A stretch of DNA of 64,000 nt. Origin: Monocercomonoides exilis (Eukaryota > Preaxostyla > Oxymonadida > Polymastigidae). The notes below the pieces were generated by a model. It was not told the DNA's origin. It was given only the letters and a program-made list of their open reading frames with translations, and did no database searches. The position numbers were made by a program, and so were the translations under genes. Of this stretch, positions 44,594 through 57,228 are shown piece by piece. Numbering within the stretch: the first letter of the stretch is position 1; the number at the start of each line of letters is the position of its first letter. Where the stretch lies: positions 67,001 to 131,000 of the forward strand of contig LSRY02000015.1 of NCBI GenBank assembly GCA_001643675.2, in the 5' to 3' direction.

Positions 44594-46610
44594 ATGTCTG
44601 CTTTCCAGGATTCTCAGGACAACCATGAAACAGAAACCCAGAACATGAATTTGAGTTCGTCTGAGAAGCCTGGAACGTCAGGACATGAACTACGAATCAG
44701 AACTTCTGATGAAATACTTATGGACCATTTAATTCATCGCAATGTTCGGTACGAAAAAATAATTTTGGAGCGAAAAGAAACAGCAGAAAGGCTTCAAAAA
44801 GAGATAAATGAATTAGAGTCAACGATACAATTCTGTGCAAAAACACAAATTGAAAATGAAAGGCTTCAACAGCTTATCAAGTTTGTATTTTTATAATCAA
44901 TTTAAAAATGATAATATTACAGGGGATAAACATCAGAGATTTGAAAGAACGTGAAAAGCGTGAAGCAAAGTACCACGAAGAAGATTATGCTGAAATGGAA
45001 AAATTTGCAGAGAAAGAAAGAGAACATTTAATTACAGTTTGTATCCCATGAGTAGTTCTCTTTTTCAAATAACGTTTTGTTTTTACGTTTTAGAATTATA
45101 GAAAGTCTCTGCGCAAAGAAACAGAAGAAATTAATAGGTCCATTATGGATGCTTTGGATACAGAGTTACTTGATATTCAACGAAAGAAAGATAATTATCG
45201 TTCTCAAATAGAACAGCAAGAGAAGATGTTTGAAGTTGCTTATTCAAGACTTCAAGCAATGGAGAGACGAGTGTTAGAAGTCGAGGATGCACTCCACAAT
45301 GCCGAGCAACAATCTTCTGAAGCGAAAACTAACCTGAATACTTGCGAAAGAATGATCCAATTAACAAGAGAAGAAAATGAAGGCATGGAAAGAGAAATTG
45401 AAGCTTTAAAGCTGAAAAAACAGCAGAAAGACGAAATATTGAGAGAAAAAGAAGAATTAATGCAAAAGATAAAAGAGTTGAAAGAAAAGAAAGAGAAAGC
45501 CAAAGAAATTGCGCAACAGCACAGGAACATGCAAATAAATCAGCTGATGCAAAGGCCTCATCATCAGAAAGCAGGCGAAAAGAAGAACAAAATCACTGCT
45601 CAGAAAGAGAAAGAAGGCGAAATAGGACTTTCAGACAGAAAAAAAGGCACCGAAAATCTATCTCCATTGGCCATTCGTTCTTCTGTTTCGTACTCAAACC
45701 CGACGTCACTGTCTCAATTTCCTTATGATTACCCCCTTTTTTCAGTGTATGGCTCTGACTCCTCGTCTGCTTTTGCTCTCTCGTCCAACTTGACAACAGC
45801 GCGTCTTTCGCAGAGGAACTCCAAAAGCGCCTCGCGAGCTTTGTCTCCTGCCCTCACGTCGCTTTCTTCCCTTTCCTCGTCTGCTTCTCATTCGTCTCGT
45901 TCATCTCGATCATCTCGTCTGTCTTCTTCTTCTCCTTCTCCTTCTGCTGCTGGTGGTGGTGGTGGTGGTGCACATCCAATCCGTTCGAGCTCTGCCTGCC
46001 CTGCTGACTCGCTGTGGCGCTCTTCAACATCAGCACTTTCTTCTCTTTTGCCTCCAAAACGTTCGCTTTCTCCTTCGATTGGGGCGCCTTCTTCTTTTTC
46101 TTCATCAATTATGCCTGTGGCACCTTTGCAATCGAGTGAGTCATCCGACAAGATGGATAAAGAAGTGCATGATGATAATGATGATATTGGATCATCTTCA
46201 TCTTCCTCTTCCTCTTCCTCTATCTCTTCAAGTTACGACAAAAACAAACAAGAGAAGGATGCGAAACTTGTTGCATTTATCATCCACGAAATGGAGATGA
46301 AGAAGATGAACGAGAAAAGACAACAGAAAAGCTATGGAAGTAGCATTCGTCAGAGCTTCTCTGAAAACTCTAAGCAAAAAAGTGAAGCTGGGAAAGATTT
46401 GAAATTGAAGCCTTTGAAGTTTGGATGGACACCAAAGTTTCTGGCAAGCAAGGAAAAAGAAGTTGTTACAATGCAAAGGTTTGCAAGTAATATTCATTTT
46501 TCAAAAATAAATTTTCTTGTTATCTCTATTAAACATATTGTTCTTGCTATTTTTGTATCAGTTCGAAGGATTTTACTCAAATTTCTATTCCTCGTTTCTT
46601 GAATCCCTGA
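44594..46610 (+). CDS. Coiled-coil protein with Ser-rich middle, unknown function
   Basis: Four exons: 44594-44880, 44937-45036, 45094-46478 and 46562-46610. Introns are 56, 57 and 83 nt, all with GTTTGY donors, and give 606 residues. The first 330 residues are an almost continuous coiled coil (RKETAERLQKEINELESTIQ in exon 1; EEDYAEMEKFAEKEREHL in exon 2; many heptads with Glu/Lys/Gln in exon 3). A Ser/Ala/Gly-rich low-complexity segment follows, with a run of Gly and a run of Ser. The end is conserved-looking, with LKPLKFGWTPKFLASKEKE and, from the last small exon, SIPRFLNP. No named domain recognised. It starts 61 bp from the divergent CAND1 gene. Possible cytoskeletal or centrosomal role is speculation. 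Confidence 0.82.
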
Positions 46611-46927
46611 AGTTTTGTTGAAAGTGTGTGTTGTATGAGCTTTTCCAATGTCATTTTTTGTTTTCAATTTCTTCTTTATAAAATGTGGAATTATTGAGTT
46701 GAAGATCGCAAAATTGTTATTGAGAAACATTTTAGTTCGATTGTTATGCATTTGTTGAATGACTTTTATTTCATATAAAAATATTAATTATTTACTAGTT
46801 CAATTGAAAATTATATGAGTAATTAGAAAAAGCGCTTTTTATTACAAGGAAGAATTGAAAGAAAAATTTTTGTTATTTGACGCAAAATCAATGAGAGCAA
46901 TCATGTTATTTTCCAATACTTTCATTT
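46611..46927. other. Convergent 3' spacer
   Basis: About 317 bases between the stops of the coiled-coil gene (+) and the FKBP gene (-). AT-rich with no other feature. Confidence 0.6.
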
Positions 46928-47479
46928 TTAAACCATAGAGACAATTTCAACTTCAAATTTCAGGGTTGCATTTGGCCCAATTCCCCATGCGGGAAATCCT
47001 CTTTCTCCATAGGCATAATCTCCAGTCATTGTCAAAATTGCTTTCTCACCGCATTTCATTGACATAAAACCTTCATCCCAACCGCGGATAACTTGTCCCA
47101 AGCTAAAAATAGAAAATAAAACGCATGTTCGTTGTAGATGGAAATAAAATCATTTTATACAGGTCAAAACTATTATCAAAGCATACCCAACACGAAATGA
47201 GAAAATGTTCTGGCCAGGATCCTTAGTTGACCAAAACTTCTTGCTATAAAATGCAGCATTTAATTTTTTTCAAAATACAATTATTCAAAAATAATTCAAT
47301 ATTTACTCGCAAACCCGTCTGCAAGATATCCAGTGCAATGAACATTAATCTGAAAAACATATCGTGAAATAATGAAATTAACAAATATGTGATGCTTTCA
47401 ACAAATTAAAAAATGCCTGTTGTCCTTTTTTAGGTGTTGAACCTGTGCCTTCAACTAATATCTGTTTTTCCCACCCCAT
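46928..47479 (-). CDS. FKBP12-type peptidyl-prolyl cis-trans isomerase
   Basis: Four exons on the minus strand: 47479-47417, 47349-47315, 47243-47187 and 47102-46928, giving 109 residues (FKBP12 is about 108). Order of motifs: [80 protein letters not shown] and [14 protein letters not shown]. The residues that line the proline/FK506 pocket (Tyr in the HCTGYL strand, the Phe of the FSF strand, the Val-Ile of GQVI, the Trp, and Tyr in DYAYG) are present. It catalyses proline isomerisation in the cytosol; animal FKBP12 is the FK506/rapamycin receptor. The first intron (47350-47416) begins GC rather than GT (CAG|GCATTT); the others use GTTTGC and GTATGC. All four exons are too short to stand out without splicing. 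Confidence 0.95.
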
Positions 47480-50082
47480 GATCAAAAATCAATCCATAAA
47501 TTATAATTTTAAAAATGAAAAACAATCATCGTATTAAATGCAAACAAGAAAAAATAAAATAAAAAAGGTTTAACAAATCATTCAAGATTGTCACTTTTTT
47601 TTATTTGTTTTAGTTTAAAATTATGACGAAAAAAAGTGTAATGTCTTTTCTAGAATAGTGAAAAACAACGAAATAAACTAAAGAAATAATCCTAATGGTT
47701 TTTTAATGTAAAATGAAAAATAAAATAATAAAATTCGTTGAAAGTTAAAATTTTATTGTTGTATATGGGTGATTATTTTTGAAATCATATATTTATTCGT
47801 GGGATGAGTTATTTTCTCATTGACAGTTATTTTCAAAAGAATTATAAAAGAAGTTTCACATTCTTTCAAATTATTGTCTTTCAAATGCATGTTGACTTCA
47901 ATATAAAAGAAGATCATTGAAATTTTTTGTAAAAATATAGGATAGATTTCTAAGTTTTTGCGACAAATAATTAATTCGAAAAATTAGACTGGAAAAATCA
48001 GAAATGAAAATAATCACCCATATCCTCAGTTTTGTTTTCAAATTTTGTCAAAGAATTAAATTTATTTTTGATTTCAAATCAAAGAAACTGGCAAAGAGTT
48101 TGACATTTTTCCCGAGAAAATAATATATTCATTCATATAACTAATCATTCATTCACACGATTATTTTTCTTTTGAAAGATTTGTTTTTTCATTTATTAAA
48201 TTTTTTCTCATATGACAAAATCCAAAGATTTTTTTTTTCTTCACTGAAGTTGTTTGAGTTAATTTTGAAGAATTTATTCGAATAAATAGGATGCAAAATG
48301 ATAAGTTTTTAATCAATCAAAAAATGAGAATTAACATAAATTGCTTATTTTTTGAAAAAATGATTCGAAAATAACTTCATCGTTATTATTTTGATAGGAG
48401 TTATTTTCCAAATGAAAAAAAGAAATTAAAAAAATTCGAACTTGTTGTGTAGAAATAATAATTTATCTTCAAATAAATATCCTTTGAAACTTTTTCTGAA
48501 CAAAAAACCGAACGTTTTCTTTCTTTTTTCTTTTCTTTTCTTTTTCTTTTTTTTCTTTAATTAGGGATAAGTAAACAATCTATTGCAAAAGACATATGAT
48601 AATGAATCGATATTAATAAACTATTCGATAAACAGAGTGAATAATTGTTTGAATTTAAAAATAATATGCAACTTGAAAAAAATGAAAAAAAAAAGGAGAA
48701 AAAAATATTTGTTCAATATGTAACATTGTTTAAAAAAAACTTTTTCTTTGGCAACTCTTCAAAAAAAAAATTCTTCTTTAATCTTTCTTTCAAAAATTGT
48801 CTCATATAGAAGAGTGAAGAATTATAATTGTGTTCTTCATTTTTTGTCGAACTCACTTTGGGCAATTTGAAAAATATGCAGACATTAAAATCTTTTTGAC
48901 CATTAACTTAACTCATGTTTCATGAAAATAAATAATCTTTATTGGTCTGTACTATTATTTGATTTATGTGTTTCTGATTTTGTTTCTAAATTTTTCTGAA
49001 AAACTGTCATGAAAAGAAAGTATGATAATAATACATCAAATGAAATTGACAGAAAAACAACTCAGATTATTTACAATTTTTTGAACATTGGATAGTTCAA
49101 TAACGACTGGATGCGTCTTTTTGAAATTTATTTTCAAATTATCACTTCATAAAAAAAAATCCCATTTTCTATCACAAAATTTTAAGTTTAGCATTTCACT
49201 TTGAAATAATTGTTAATGACCATTGAAAAGTTTCGACACAATTTCCAAGTGATTCTATTATGCATTTGAGGTTAAATATTATTCTTTTGGCATTTTCATT
49301 GTCAATTTATGCACTTTTTGTTAACTTTTTTGTTCAATAAATTCAAATAAAATAAACTTTATTTTTTTGAAATACGTGTGAGGTCAAAAAATTTTTTGTG
49401 TTTCTATATGAATAATATTTGTTTACGGACACGAAAATCCAATTTATTTTGAAATCTGAGAATGATTTATAAAGTGATGAATGAATCTAAATTTTCATTA
49501 TTTGTGCAAAAAAAGTTTGAAAGTCTATTCTTTCCCCCATTAATCTCAAACACTGTCTTAAGCAATAATTGCAACACATTAAACATGAAAATGAATTATA
49601 TTTATCCAAAGATAAAAACATTATGAGAAAAATATTTCAAGAAAAAAGTAATGATTTTTAAAATTATCACCTGTACCAAGAAAATATCACATCAAAATGA
49701 TATTATCCTTATATGCTGTCCATATCCCAAAAATTTCAAGTTTTTTTTCTATTGTCCAAATTGAATTAACTATCAACAAAGTTGAAAGATTCACACTTTT
49801 CTTTTTCTTTTTTTCCTTTGTATTTAAACAAATTCATATTATTTCCCCCCAAAAAAGACGATGAATATTTCTACAATAATCACCAAAAAAATAAAAGAAA
49901 AGATAATACATACTATTATTTGTTTAAAAATACATAATAATCAGTAAATGCGAAATGTTTTAATAAAATCAAGACAGATGCTATTCAACATTGAAAGCAA
50001 ATAAAAAAATATCTAACAATGCAAAGACACAAATGAAGGCTATTTCTCCCTTTCTACAAACTCGAGCATCAAATGCACAACA
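47480..50082. other. 2.6-kb gene-free AT-rich region
   Basis: No coding frame of note on either strand. Contains a 255-bp element with short terminal inverted repeats (47766-48020) and T/C-rich tracts near 48515-48560. Confidence 0.55.
47766..48020. mobile_element. MITE-like element with 14-bp inverted ends and TA flanks
   Basis: The left end is TGGGTGATTATTTT at 47766-47779 and the right end is its exact reverse complement at 48007-48020. Both ends are flanked by TA (47764-47765 and 48021-48022), as expected for a mariner-like target duplication. At 255 bp with no coding capacity it would be non-autonomous. Only one copy is seen in this window. Confidence 0.5.
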
Positions 50083-52914
50083 TCAGGCAAGAATGCCCAT
50101 CGGATCCCACGCAGGAAGAGTGAATGGAGGCTTGAAGTAGTTCTCCTGCAGAGTTTTTGGCAACAGCCATATGGGACAGGCTATTTCAGTGACAAAATCA
50201 TCAAACCAACTCTGAACACAGAAATGTTTTATTGTTGCGAGGATGCATTGGATAAAATCGTTTCGAAGCATAAAAATGAGAAAATCAACAATTTATCCAA
50301 GAATTGAGAGTAAAAAAAGATTCATTTCATCAAATTAAACATCATCAAAAAGAATACTAAAGAACAAAATATTTGAAATTTAATAAAAAATGAATCACAT
50401 GCAAACATCGCTCATTATCAAAAACCCATCGTAATTATCAGAGCCCCAACCTACAATGACCCACATCCAGAAAATATCCACATGAAGCACAGTTATGCAA
50501 AAAATGATGTGAAAAAAATATGGATTTAACAAAACAGTTGAATAAAGAGAAAAGATTAAAAAAGAAAAAGAAAAAGAAGTCAGATGATTAATGAAAATCA
50601 TTATTCACACTGTTTTCGACCCTCCATCTGTCAACAGGAGGGTTGCTTTCCCACTCAGAGAGAGGCGAATCAGGCGTCAAATAAGCAGAAGGAAGCTGCG
50701 TGTTTGAATTGAAACAGACTCTTTTCATTTTTTCTCTTGTTTCTACTCCTTCATTTTCATCTTTTGTCTTCAACTTTGCTTTCTCCTTCTTTCTTTTGAG
50801 CTCTTCGATTTCCTCATCACTGAATGATCGATTGAATCCAGTGAATAACATTGCATGACTCATGGCTGTCTGCTGATACCTAATACGGTCTGCTTTGCTC
50901 CACTTTCCATAATTCATAACCTGCTCATCTTTCACATCAGCATCGTCTGAAGAGGCAGAAGAAGAAGAAGTTGTTGATGATGATGATAAGGGAGAGAGCA
51001 CGGATGAGCCATAAACATTGTCAAGATTGTAGAATTCATATCCCATCATCGCTTTACTTCGTGACACAAACTGCCCCATCGAACAACCAAACCAAACTGG
51101 AATCTTCTCTTTCTGTATCATCTGCACCACAATGTTCTTCAATACACCAATCGGCACATTCAAATATCGAGGTGACGTCCGGATACAACGTGGATGGAGC
51201 TCATGCAGCAATGCGCAACGCTCTGCAAGAGAAAGGGAAGGACATGGATCTTGCAGCTGACGAAGTGGAGATGTCGAAGGAGAGGAACTTTTCACAGACA
51301 TTTCTTTAGCACTGAGCTTATCGTTCTCTTCTTCTTCAAGTGCTGTCTCATCATCATCATCTTCTTCTTCTTCTGAATCTTCCTCCTCTTTCTTCTCATC
51401 TTCTTTCTTTCCTCCTTCTTTTTCATCTTCTTTTGCAGCTTCCTTTGAATCACTCTTTTTGTTTTTTGATTTCTTCTCAACTGAGCGAATCCATTTGCCT
51501 CTGTATTTCTCGTCAACAGTTCCTTTCCCTTCTTCCTCGTTCTCATCAGAGCCCAAATATCCGATTCCTTCCACATTCATCACTTCATATTTTGGCGCAG
51601 TCTCTCCTTCTCCTCTGTCATCGTTCACCAGACATACAAAGTCACTCAGATCAATTTCACCATACTTTCTGTACATCTCCTGAGGTGTTACGTTCATCAG
51701 CTTAACCTCTTTCTCTGTCTTGTTGTTGTGGTAGGTGTATGTGAACCTCTTCGGAGGATCACCGAGATGCAGTGCAAGCAAGCGATAGACGAAGCACAGC
51801 TGTTGCAATTTCACTTCTCTCAACTTTGCTTCAGACTGAATGAGCATACGAAAAGAGAATGAAACAAAGAGGATTAAATATTTGTTTGCAACGGAATTAT
51901 TTCAGATGGAAAGTTTGCCAGATAAATTGAATCCAAATTGTATGGGAAATAAGAGTAATTTATTTAAAAATGAAGCAAATTATAATATAAATACCAGAGC
52001 AAATGATTATCTCTTTCATCAAAAAGCACACGTTTCATTCATACAATCTTTTCATTTGTCATTTTTCGCAAAATGCACCCGAATTCACGGAGTTTGTCTT
52101 GCATCATTTTTTCATTGTTAATGATGCATTTGATGAAACTGTTTCTGGATATACACACTGTGGAACACATCCATATTTGCTCACAATCGTAACAAATTGA
52201 TCAAACTGCCCACCATCCTCCCCACATTTATCCTGTTGAAGTTCAAAGGGGAGTTAAAAAAAAAGTTCATTGAAATTTCAATTCAAACAAAAATCTCTGA
52301 GACAAAACGATCTCCTGCTGGTAAATGAGCGCTGGCGATGCACATTTCCAAGAAAAAGTTGGCCCTTTCAAACTGGAAGAAAAACAAAAAACAAAAATAT
52401 CATTGATAAAAAAATAAACATAAATGATAATCAATACTTTATCCCAAAAAAAGAAATAATTCCGTGATAATTGAAGTTTACTGTTATGAAGTCGTTTTTT
52501 CATGACATATTGCAACAACGTTGTTCCAGCAAAAATCCAACATCTTCCCGATGACTTTTGGCTTTGATAATTGTTTGAATAATAGTTTTTCACGAAAGAT
52601 AAATTTGAATAAGTATAAATGAACAGAACTCCGAAGCTTTCCAATCATCCAATTTATTGCTAAAATAAACGTCATTCATTGAAGTGATTGCAGATCGATC
52701 AAGAACAACATCATCAATCCTAAAGATGAAAGATAATCATAAAGAACATTATTCTTCCATTCCAAATTAAAAGAATCCCGAACCTACACATTGTCATAGG
52801 CGAAGCAAGCACTTTGAATCGCTCATCTTTTTGGACAATATCTCTGAATTCCTCCAAATGCTCGTCAATTTCATTTTTTCTCCCCCTTTCATGCATAAAA
52901 AAAAATGATTTCAT
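50083..52914 (-). CDS. BLMH: Bleomycin hydrolase / aminopeptidase C (papain family C1B)
   Basis: Eight exons on the minus strand: 52914-52784, 52719-52630, 52561-52438, 52372-52289, 52232-52045, 51835-50611, 50450-50407 and 50211-50083. The catalytic triad is intact: Cys81 in QKSSGRCWIFAG with oxyanion Gln75, His533 in SHAMLFTG, and Asn614 in VENSWGSDN, which is assembled across an intron. The C-terminus FTLPAWDPMGILA matches the family's self-processing tail. The enzyme is a cytosolic barrel-shaped hexameric cysteine aminopeptidase that trims peptides. Exon 5 is one base short of frame at a six-A run (about 52106-52111); with one base added, the gene encodes 671 residues. It is longer than animal BLMH (455) because of an acidic/lysine-rich insert in exon 6 (about 51300-51540) and further low-complexity stretches. 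Confidence 0.93.
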
Positions 52915-53173
52915 AAGAGTCAGATAAATACACTTAGATTCTTTTTATTCATTTCATCGTTTTTGCATACTCTAGTTTTTCAAGTATTTCTCCTTTTCGG
53001 AAAATACATGCTTCCATTGATTAACTATTATCGTTTTTGATCACTTTCAAAACTTTGAAAAGATTTAACTTTTATATTTATTTCTATGAAACAAAATACA
53101 TACAAATACGAGAATTTAAATACAAAAGCATTCAAAAGAAACAAAACAAAAATTCACAATAACAATTATTTTT

Positions 53174-56092
53174 TCACTCCTTTTTTTCAACAGAATCCAC
53201 CATATGCAAAACAAGAGCAACCCTACTTGGAATATACACTTGTATCGAATGATAATGACCATCCCAAGAAATTGGACTTGAGAAATATTCTGAATCTTCT
53301 TCTATTCTTCCACCTCCACCAAACTCTTTGGAATCAGTATTCAAAACTATCTTATATTTTCCAGGCTGCCTAACACCCACTTTGAAATCAGCATATGAAG
53401 CCGTCGGATGGAAATTGAACAAGAAAACAAGCCCCTTCCGTTCAAATGCAATGATTTTCTGTGTGTTGTCGTGCTTCGCCTGGCTGAAGTGGGGCTCCGT
53501 CATCCAATGGAACTGTTCATCCACCTCAATCATCCTCCTCTCAAAGTGCATCAAATATTTGAAGCGCAGGCCTTCATCCTCCATCAAACTCCACCGCCTG
53601 CGGCAGTGCTCAAACGACCAGCCGTTCTCCTTGCGCGGAAAATCAATCCATTTCGGATGGCCGAATTCGTTTCCCATAAACGTCAATGTTCCTTCCCCGC
53701 CCAATGCAAACGTAATCAGCCTGATCATCTTGTGGAGTGCGATTCCTCTGTTGATGTTGATCGTTTCTTCACGCAGACAAGACATCGACGTCTCCAGCTC
53801 ATCCCCCATCAGCTTCTGTGACAAGGTGCACTTTCCTTGCAGCGCTTGGTCGTGGCATTCACAATACGCAATTGTTTTCTCTGAATAACTGCACAATGAT
53901 GACAAAGAAGAAAAAAAGTCATTCATCAAATAGACATCAAAAACAAGAATAAATAAATAAATAAATAAATAAATATGACTGAAAAAAACGAATGATTTAT
54001 TGTTTCAATTGAGAATAAGATAACAAAATACCATCACCGTCTGTCAGTCATCACGTTCCACAAGCTATCCATGTTCCAGTCTTCGTCCTTCAACAAGACC
54101 AGAATTTCTAATAAATCAGGTATTCCCATCGAAAAGCGATAGTCAAAGCCAATGCCACCTTCACTAACAGGCCGACACAGACCAGGCATCCCAGAAACAT
54201 CTGAATGAAAACAATGATGATTGAAAAAAATCATAGAAATCCAAACAGAAAAAAATGAAGTTCAAAAGAAAAAAATTGATAGCAAATTTCTTTTGATGAG
54301 AAAGACAGACCTTCAGCAATTGTGATGATGTCACTTTTGAGTGTGTGCAGCATGTCGTTTGCCAGCTTCAAATATGTGATGGCATCTTCATCTGCTGAAG
54401 AGTCAAAATAGTCATCGCAGCCTGAATGAATATCAGCAGATCACATTCATCAATAAAATAAACATAATGAGAAAAAAGTTTTATTTCTATCATTTATTGT
54501 TGAAATCAATACAATATTAAATTAAATAAAAAGAAAGATGTTGTTTTATTTACACACTCACACAAATATTTTGCATCAGTCTTTTATTTTCTTGATTTTC
54601 TTTTCTTCTTTTCTTAATTTTATTTTGTTTCATTAAAAATAATCACACTCGTGTATATCTTGTTTATTCCATGATGTTTATAAAGCATCGAGCCAACTCC
54701 GTCAAACCGAAACCCGTCAAAATGGAATTCCTCGACCCAAAACCTCAGATTCGACAGCAAAAACCGCTTCGTCTCCCAAACGCCGTAGTCAAACACCCTC
54801 GTCTTCCACAGCTTGTGAATGCCTCTCTCTCCGCTGTGGAAAAAATACGTGTCGCTTCCATCGAAGCTGTTGAGCCCGTCTTCGCTGTTGCTCGATGCGT
54901 GTGCATGCACCACGTCCATCAGCACGAGAAGCCCTTCGGCGTGGCACTGGTCGATGAAGGATGCGAGCTCAAAAGGCGTTCCTGCAGAGAAATTTGATTG
55001 TTTGAATTTTGTTTTGCAAAAAAGAATATTTATCAGTAAAAATTGTTGTGATTTTGGAGAAAAATTAAAAAAATAAATAACCATTTCACAGAACAATGAT
55101 AACAACACAAAATTCAGCAAGCCCCACAAACCGAATCTTCCACTCGGAGAAAAATAGGAGGTGACCTGATAACCGAAGCTCGGATAATACGCATGCTCGG
55201 CAACACCCATCAATTCAATAGCGTTGTAACCCATTGCTTTTGCGTGGGGTATTATTATTTTTGCTCCCTCGTTCCAAGTGGTTATTTTCTTTTCCTCGCT
55301 GCTCATTCCAATGTGTACTTCATATATCCGCAGAGTGTCGGGTTTACGAGGCGAGTCATGAGTAAATACAGAACTCAATGAAACTTCTGGATTCCTAAAG
55401 AACGGAGGGAAAAAATGAGATATACATTTAAAAACTCTTCACATCGAACCAAAGTCGCGCATCAAGCGGAGCAATGCCATCTTGTGTTGTGATTCTTGAC
55501 CATGGAGATATCCTGTGAAGCTGCTTCCCGTTTTTCAAGAATATAATTGTCTAAAAAAGTCGCAATTGAAAGTAATTTTTTAATCTTTTGAAGCACGTCA
55601 CGAAGTATCAGATAATGAGCAAACTTTCATTTTGTCATAATGTTTTGGAAACGGAGCACGATCCACACGAGTTAGAAATCCTTCCCAAATGCCATATTCT
55701 TTGAGTGAGCAACGTATTCCTCTTGTAAAATCAAAATCGCACCATTCCCCAACAAGATAAACACCTGCTGCATCTGAGTTTATTTGATATTAAATTTGGA
55801 ATTTTTTAAAAACAAAATAAAAACTTGGTGCCCATTCGCGATATAACAATACATCTCCAATTATGTGGATTCCAAAACGTTCATATGAAGTAGAAAATGA
55901 AAGAAGGCTATTTTCAGCCTTTTCAATATCGCTTTTAACCTTCAAAAATCGTTCATGACGAATATTTATTGTACTGGCGTATTTTTCAAGATTAGGATCA
56001 TCTTAATGAGAAAATCTTGTCGTAGAATTCAGTTTTGTACTCATACCTTTTATTAAAGTTAAAACATGTTCCGTAGAAGGCAAAACCGACAT
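53174..56092 (-). CDS. GBE1: 1,4-alpha-glucan (glycogen) branching enzyme
   Basis: Nine exons on the minus strand: 56092-56047, 56001-55825, 55773-55625, 55550-55436, 55386-55132, 54981-54649, 54421-54311, 54200-54038 and 53888-53174. All phases fit and give 687 residues, the usual size (animal about 700). Domains in order: a CBM48 region (LLYREWAPNAAGVYLVGEWC), then the GH13 barrel with ELMGVAEHAYYPSFGYQVTS, VLMDVVHAHASS, FDGFRFDGV (nucleophile Asp about 341), TIAEDVSGMP (acid/base Glu about 395), ECHDQAL (Asp about 463) and LTFMGNEFGHPKWIDFPR, then an all-beta C-terminal domain. It makes alpha-1,6 branches in glycogen in the cytosol. Its start is 130 bp downstream of the TM2-domain gene's stop on the same strand. 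Introns are 43-228 nt, one containing an AAAT repeat. Confidence 0.96.
53947..53975. repeat. AATA tetranucleotide repeat in GBE1 intron
   Basis: Six to seven tandem aaat units within the intron 53889-54037 on the minus strand gene. Confidence 0.85.
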
Positions 56093-56222
56093 GTAATTGT
56101 AAGTGAGAAAAGTGTTAAGGGATTTTTGAAATGAAAATGAAACAAAAAACACTCTAAAAATCCTATATAACAACAAAAAATTATAAAAGCAAAAACAATA
56201 ATAATTTATAATTGGATAGCAT

Positions 56223-57035
56223 TTACTCTTTATTTGTTAAATCACTTGGATAAGGTTCAATTGGATAAGGGTCTTGTGGATTATTTAGATTGGCATTTGA
56301 AGGTCTCCGAAAAGCAGCAAGTGGTTGATATTCCTGAGGCTGATATTCCTGAGGCTGATATTCTTGTGGTTGATATTCTGGTACTTGGTACCCCGTTGGC
56401 TGAGTTGGTGGAAGTGCTTGAATAGAAGGTTGTGGAAGTGCGGTGAGATGAGTTGAAGGCTGACCTGGAACAACAGTTGTTTGCATTCTAAGCATTGCTT
56501 GCTGTTTTCTCGCAGCTACAATTCTAGCTATTGATCTAATTTCCGCATTACGCTGGCTTGTCATCCCAGGAATTAAAAAGACATCAAGCAGCTGTCCAAA
56601 AGTGCACAGCCCTAATGTTAAAAAATAGACCAACCCAGTTGTTCTGTCTCCATAGTAGCATCGATGCATTCCACACACCAACACAGCACCTAGAGCACAC
56701 AAGCAGTATGCAATATATGAATGGAATAACCCTTGTCCCCAAGCTGGAACTCCATCACTTAAAGTGTGCTGAATTGACGGTGACCTAAAACAAAGAAAAG
56801 GCTACTGATAATAACTCATTCAGCTAAAAAATTCATACCATTTTGCTCCTAAAAATGTGTTAGGAAGTTGATATGTTGTTATTAGGTCATCAAGAGGTTG
56901 TATTAACAGAGGCTGAAGAGAGATCCCACTGCTTGATGGTGCCTGAAATACCGCAGGTGCAGCATTAGGCAAAGTACCATATTGTACTAACTGGTTTTGT
57001 TGTTGAAGATATTGCGTAGGAACATCAGGATCCAT
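56223..57035 (-). CDS. TM2-domain membrane protein
   Basis: Two exons on the minus strand, 57035-56839 and 56784-56223, with a 54-nt intron (GTATGA...TTTAG), giving 252 residues. A Gln/Pro-rich N-terminal part is followed by a TM2 domain at about residues 88-142. It has two hydrophobic helices separated by a short polar turn carrying the family's basic/aromatic pattern (CALGAVLVCGMHRCYYGDRT, then GLVYFLTLGLCTFGQLLDVF). After it come a basic amphipathic stretch (IRSIARIVAARKQQAMLRMQ) and a proline/glutamine tail with tandem YQPQE units (about 56325-56375). TM2 proteins are small double-pass membrane proteins of unclear role. The start is 193 bp from the divergent gene at 57229. Confidence 0.9.
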
Positions 57036-57228
57036 TAAAAAAAAATAAATCGATCTTGTTAACTATAAGAAAATTTTATTGTTATTTATGATTTTTTCCC
57101 ACGCAACATAAAGCATTGTTAAATTATGATATCTTCATTAACATCTTCTAACGTATGTTTTTATTTCCTTTTTCTTGCGTTGAAACACAAAATTACACAA
57201 AATAAGTTATTTAGGACAGTTTTTAATA

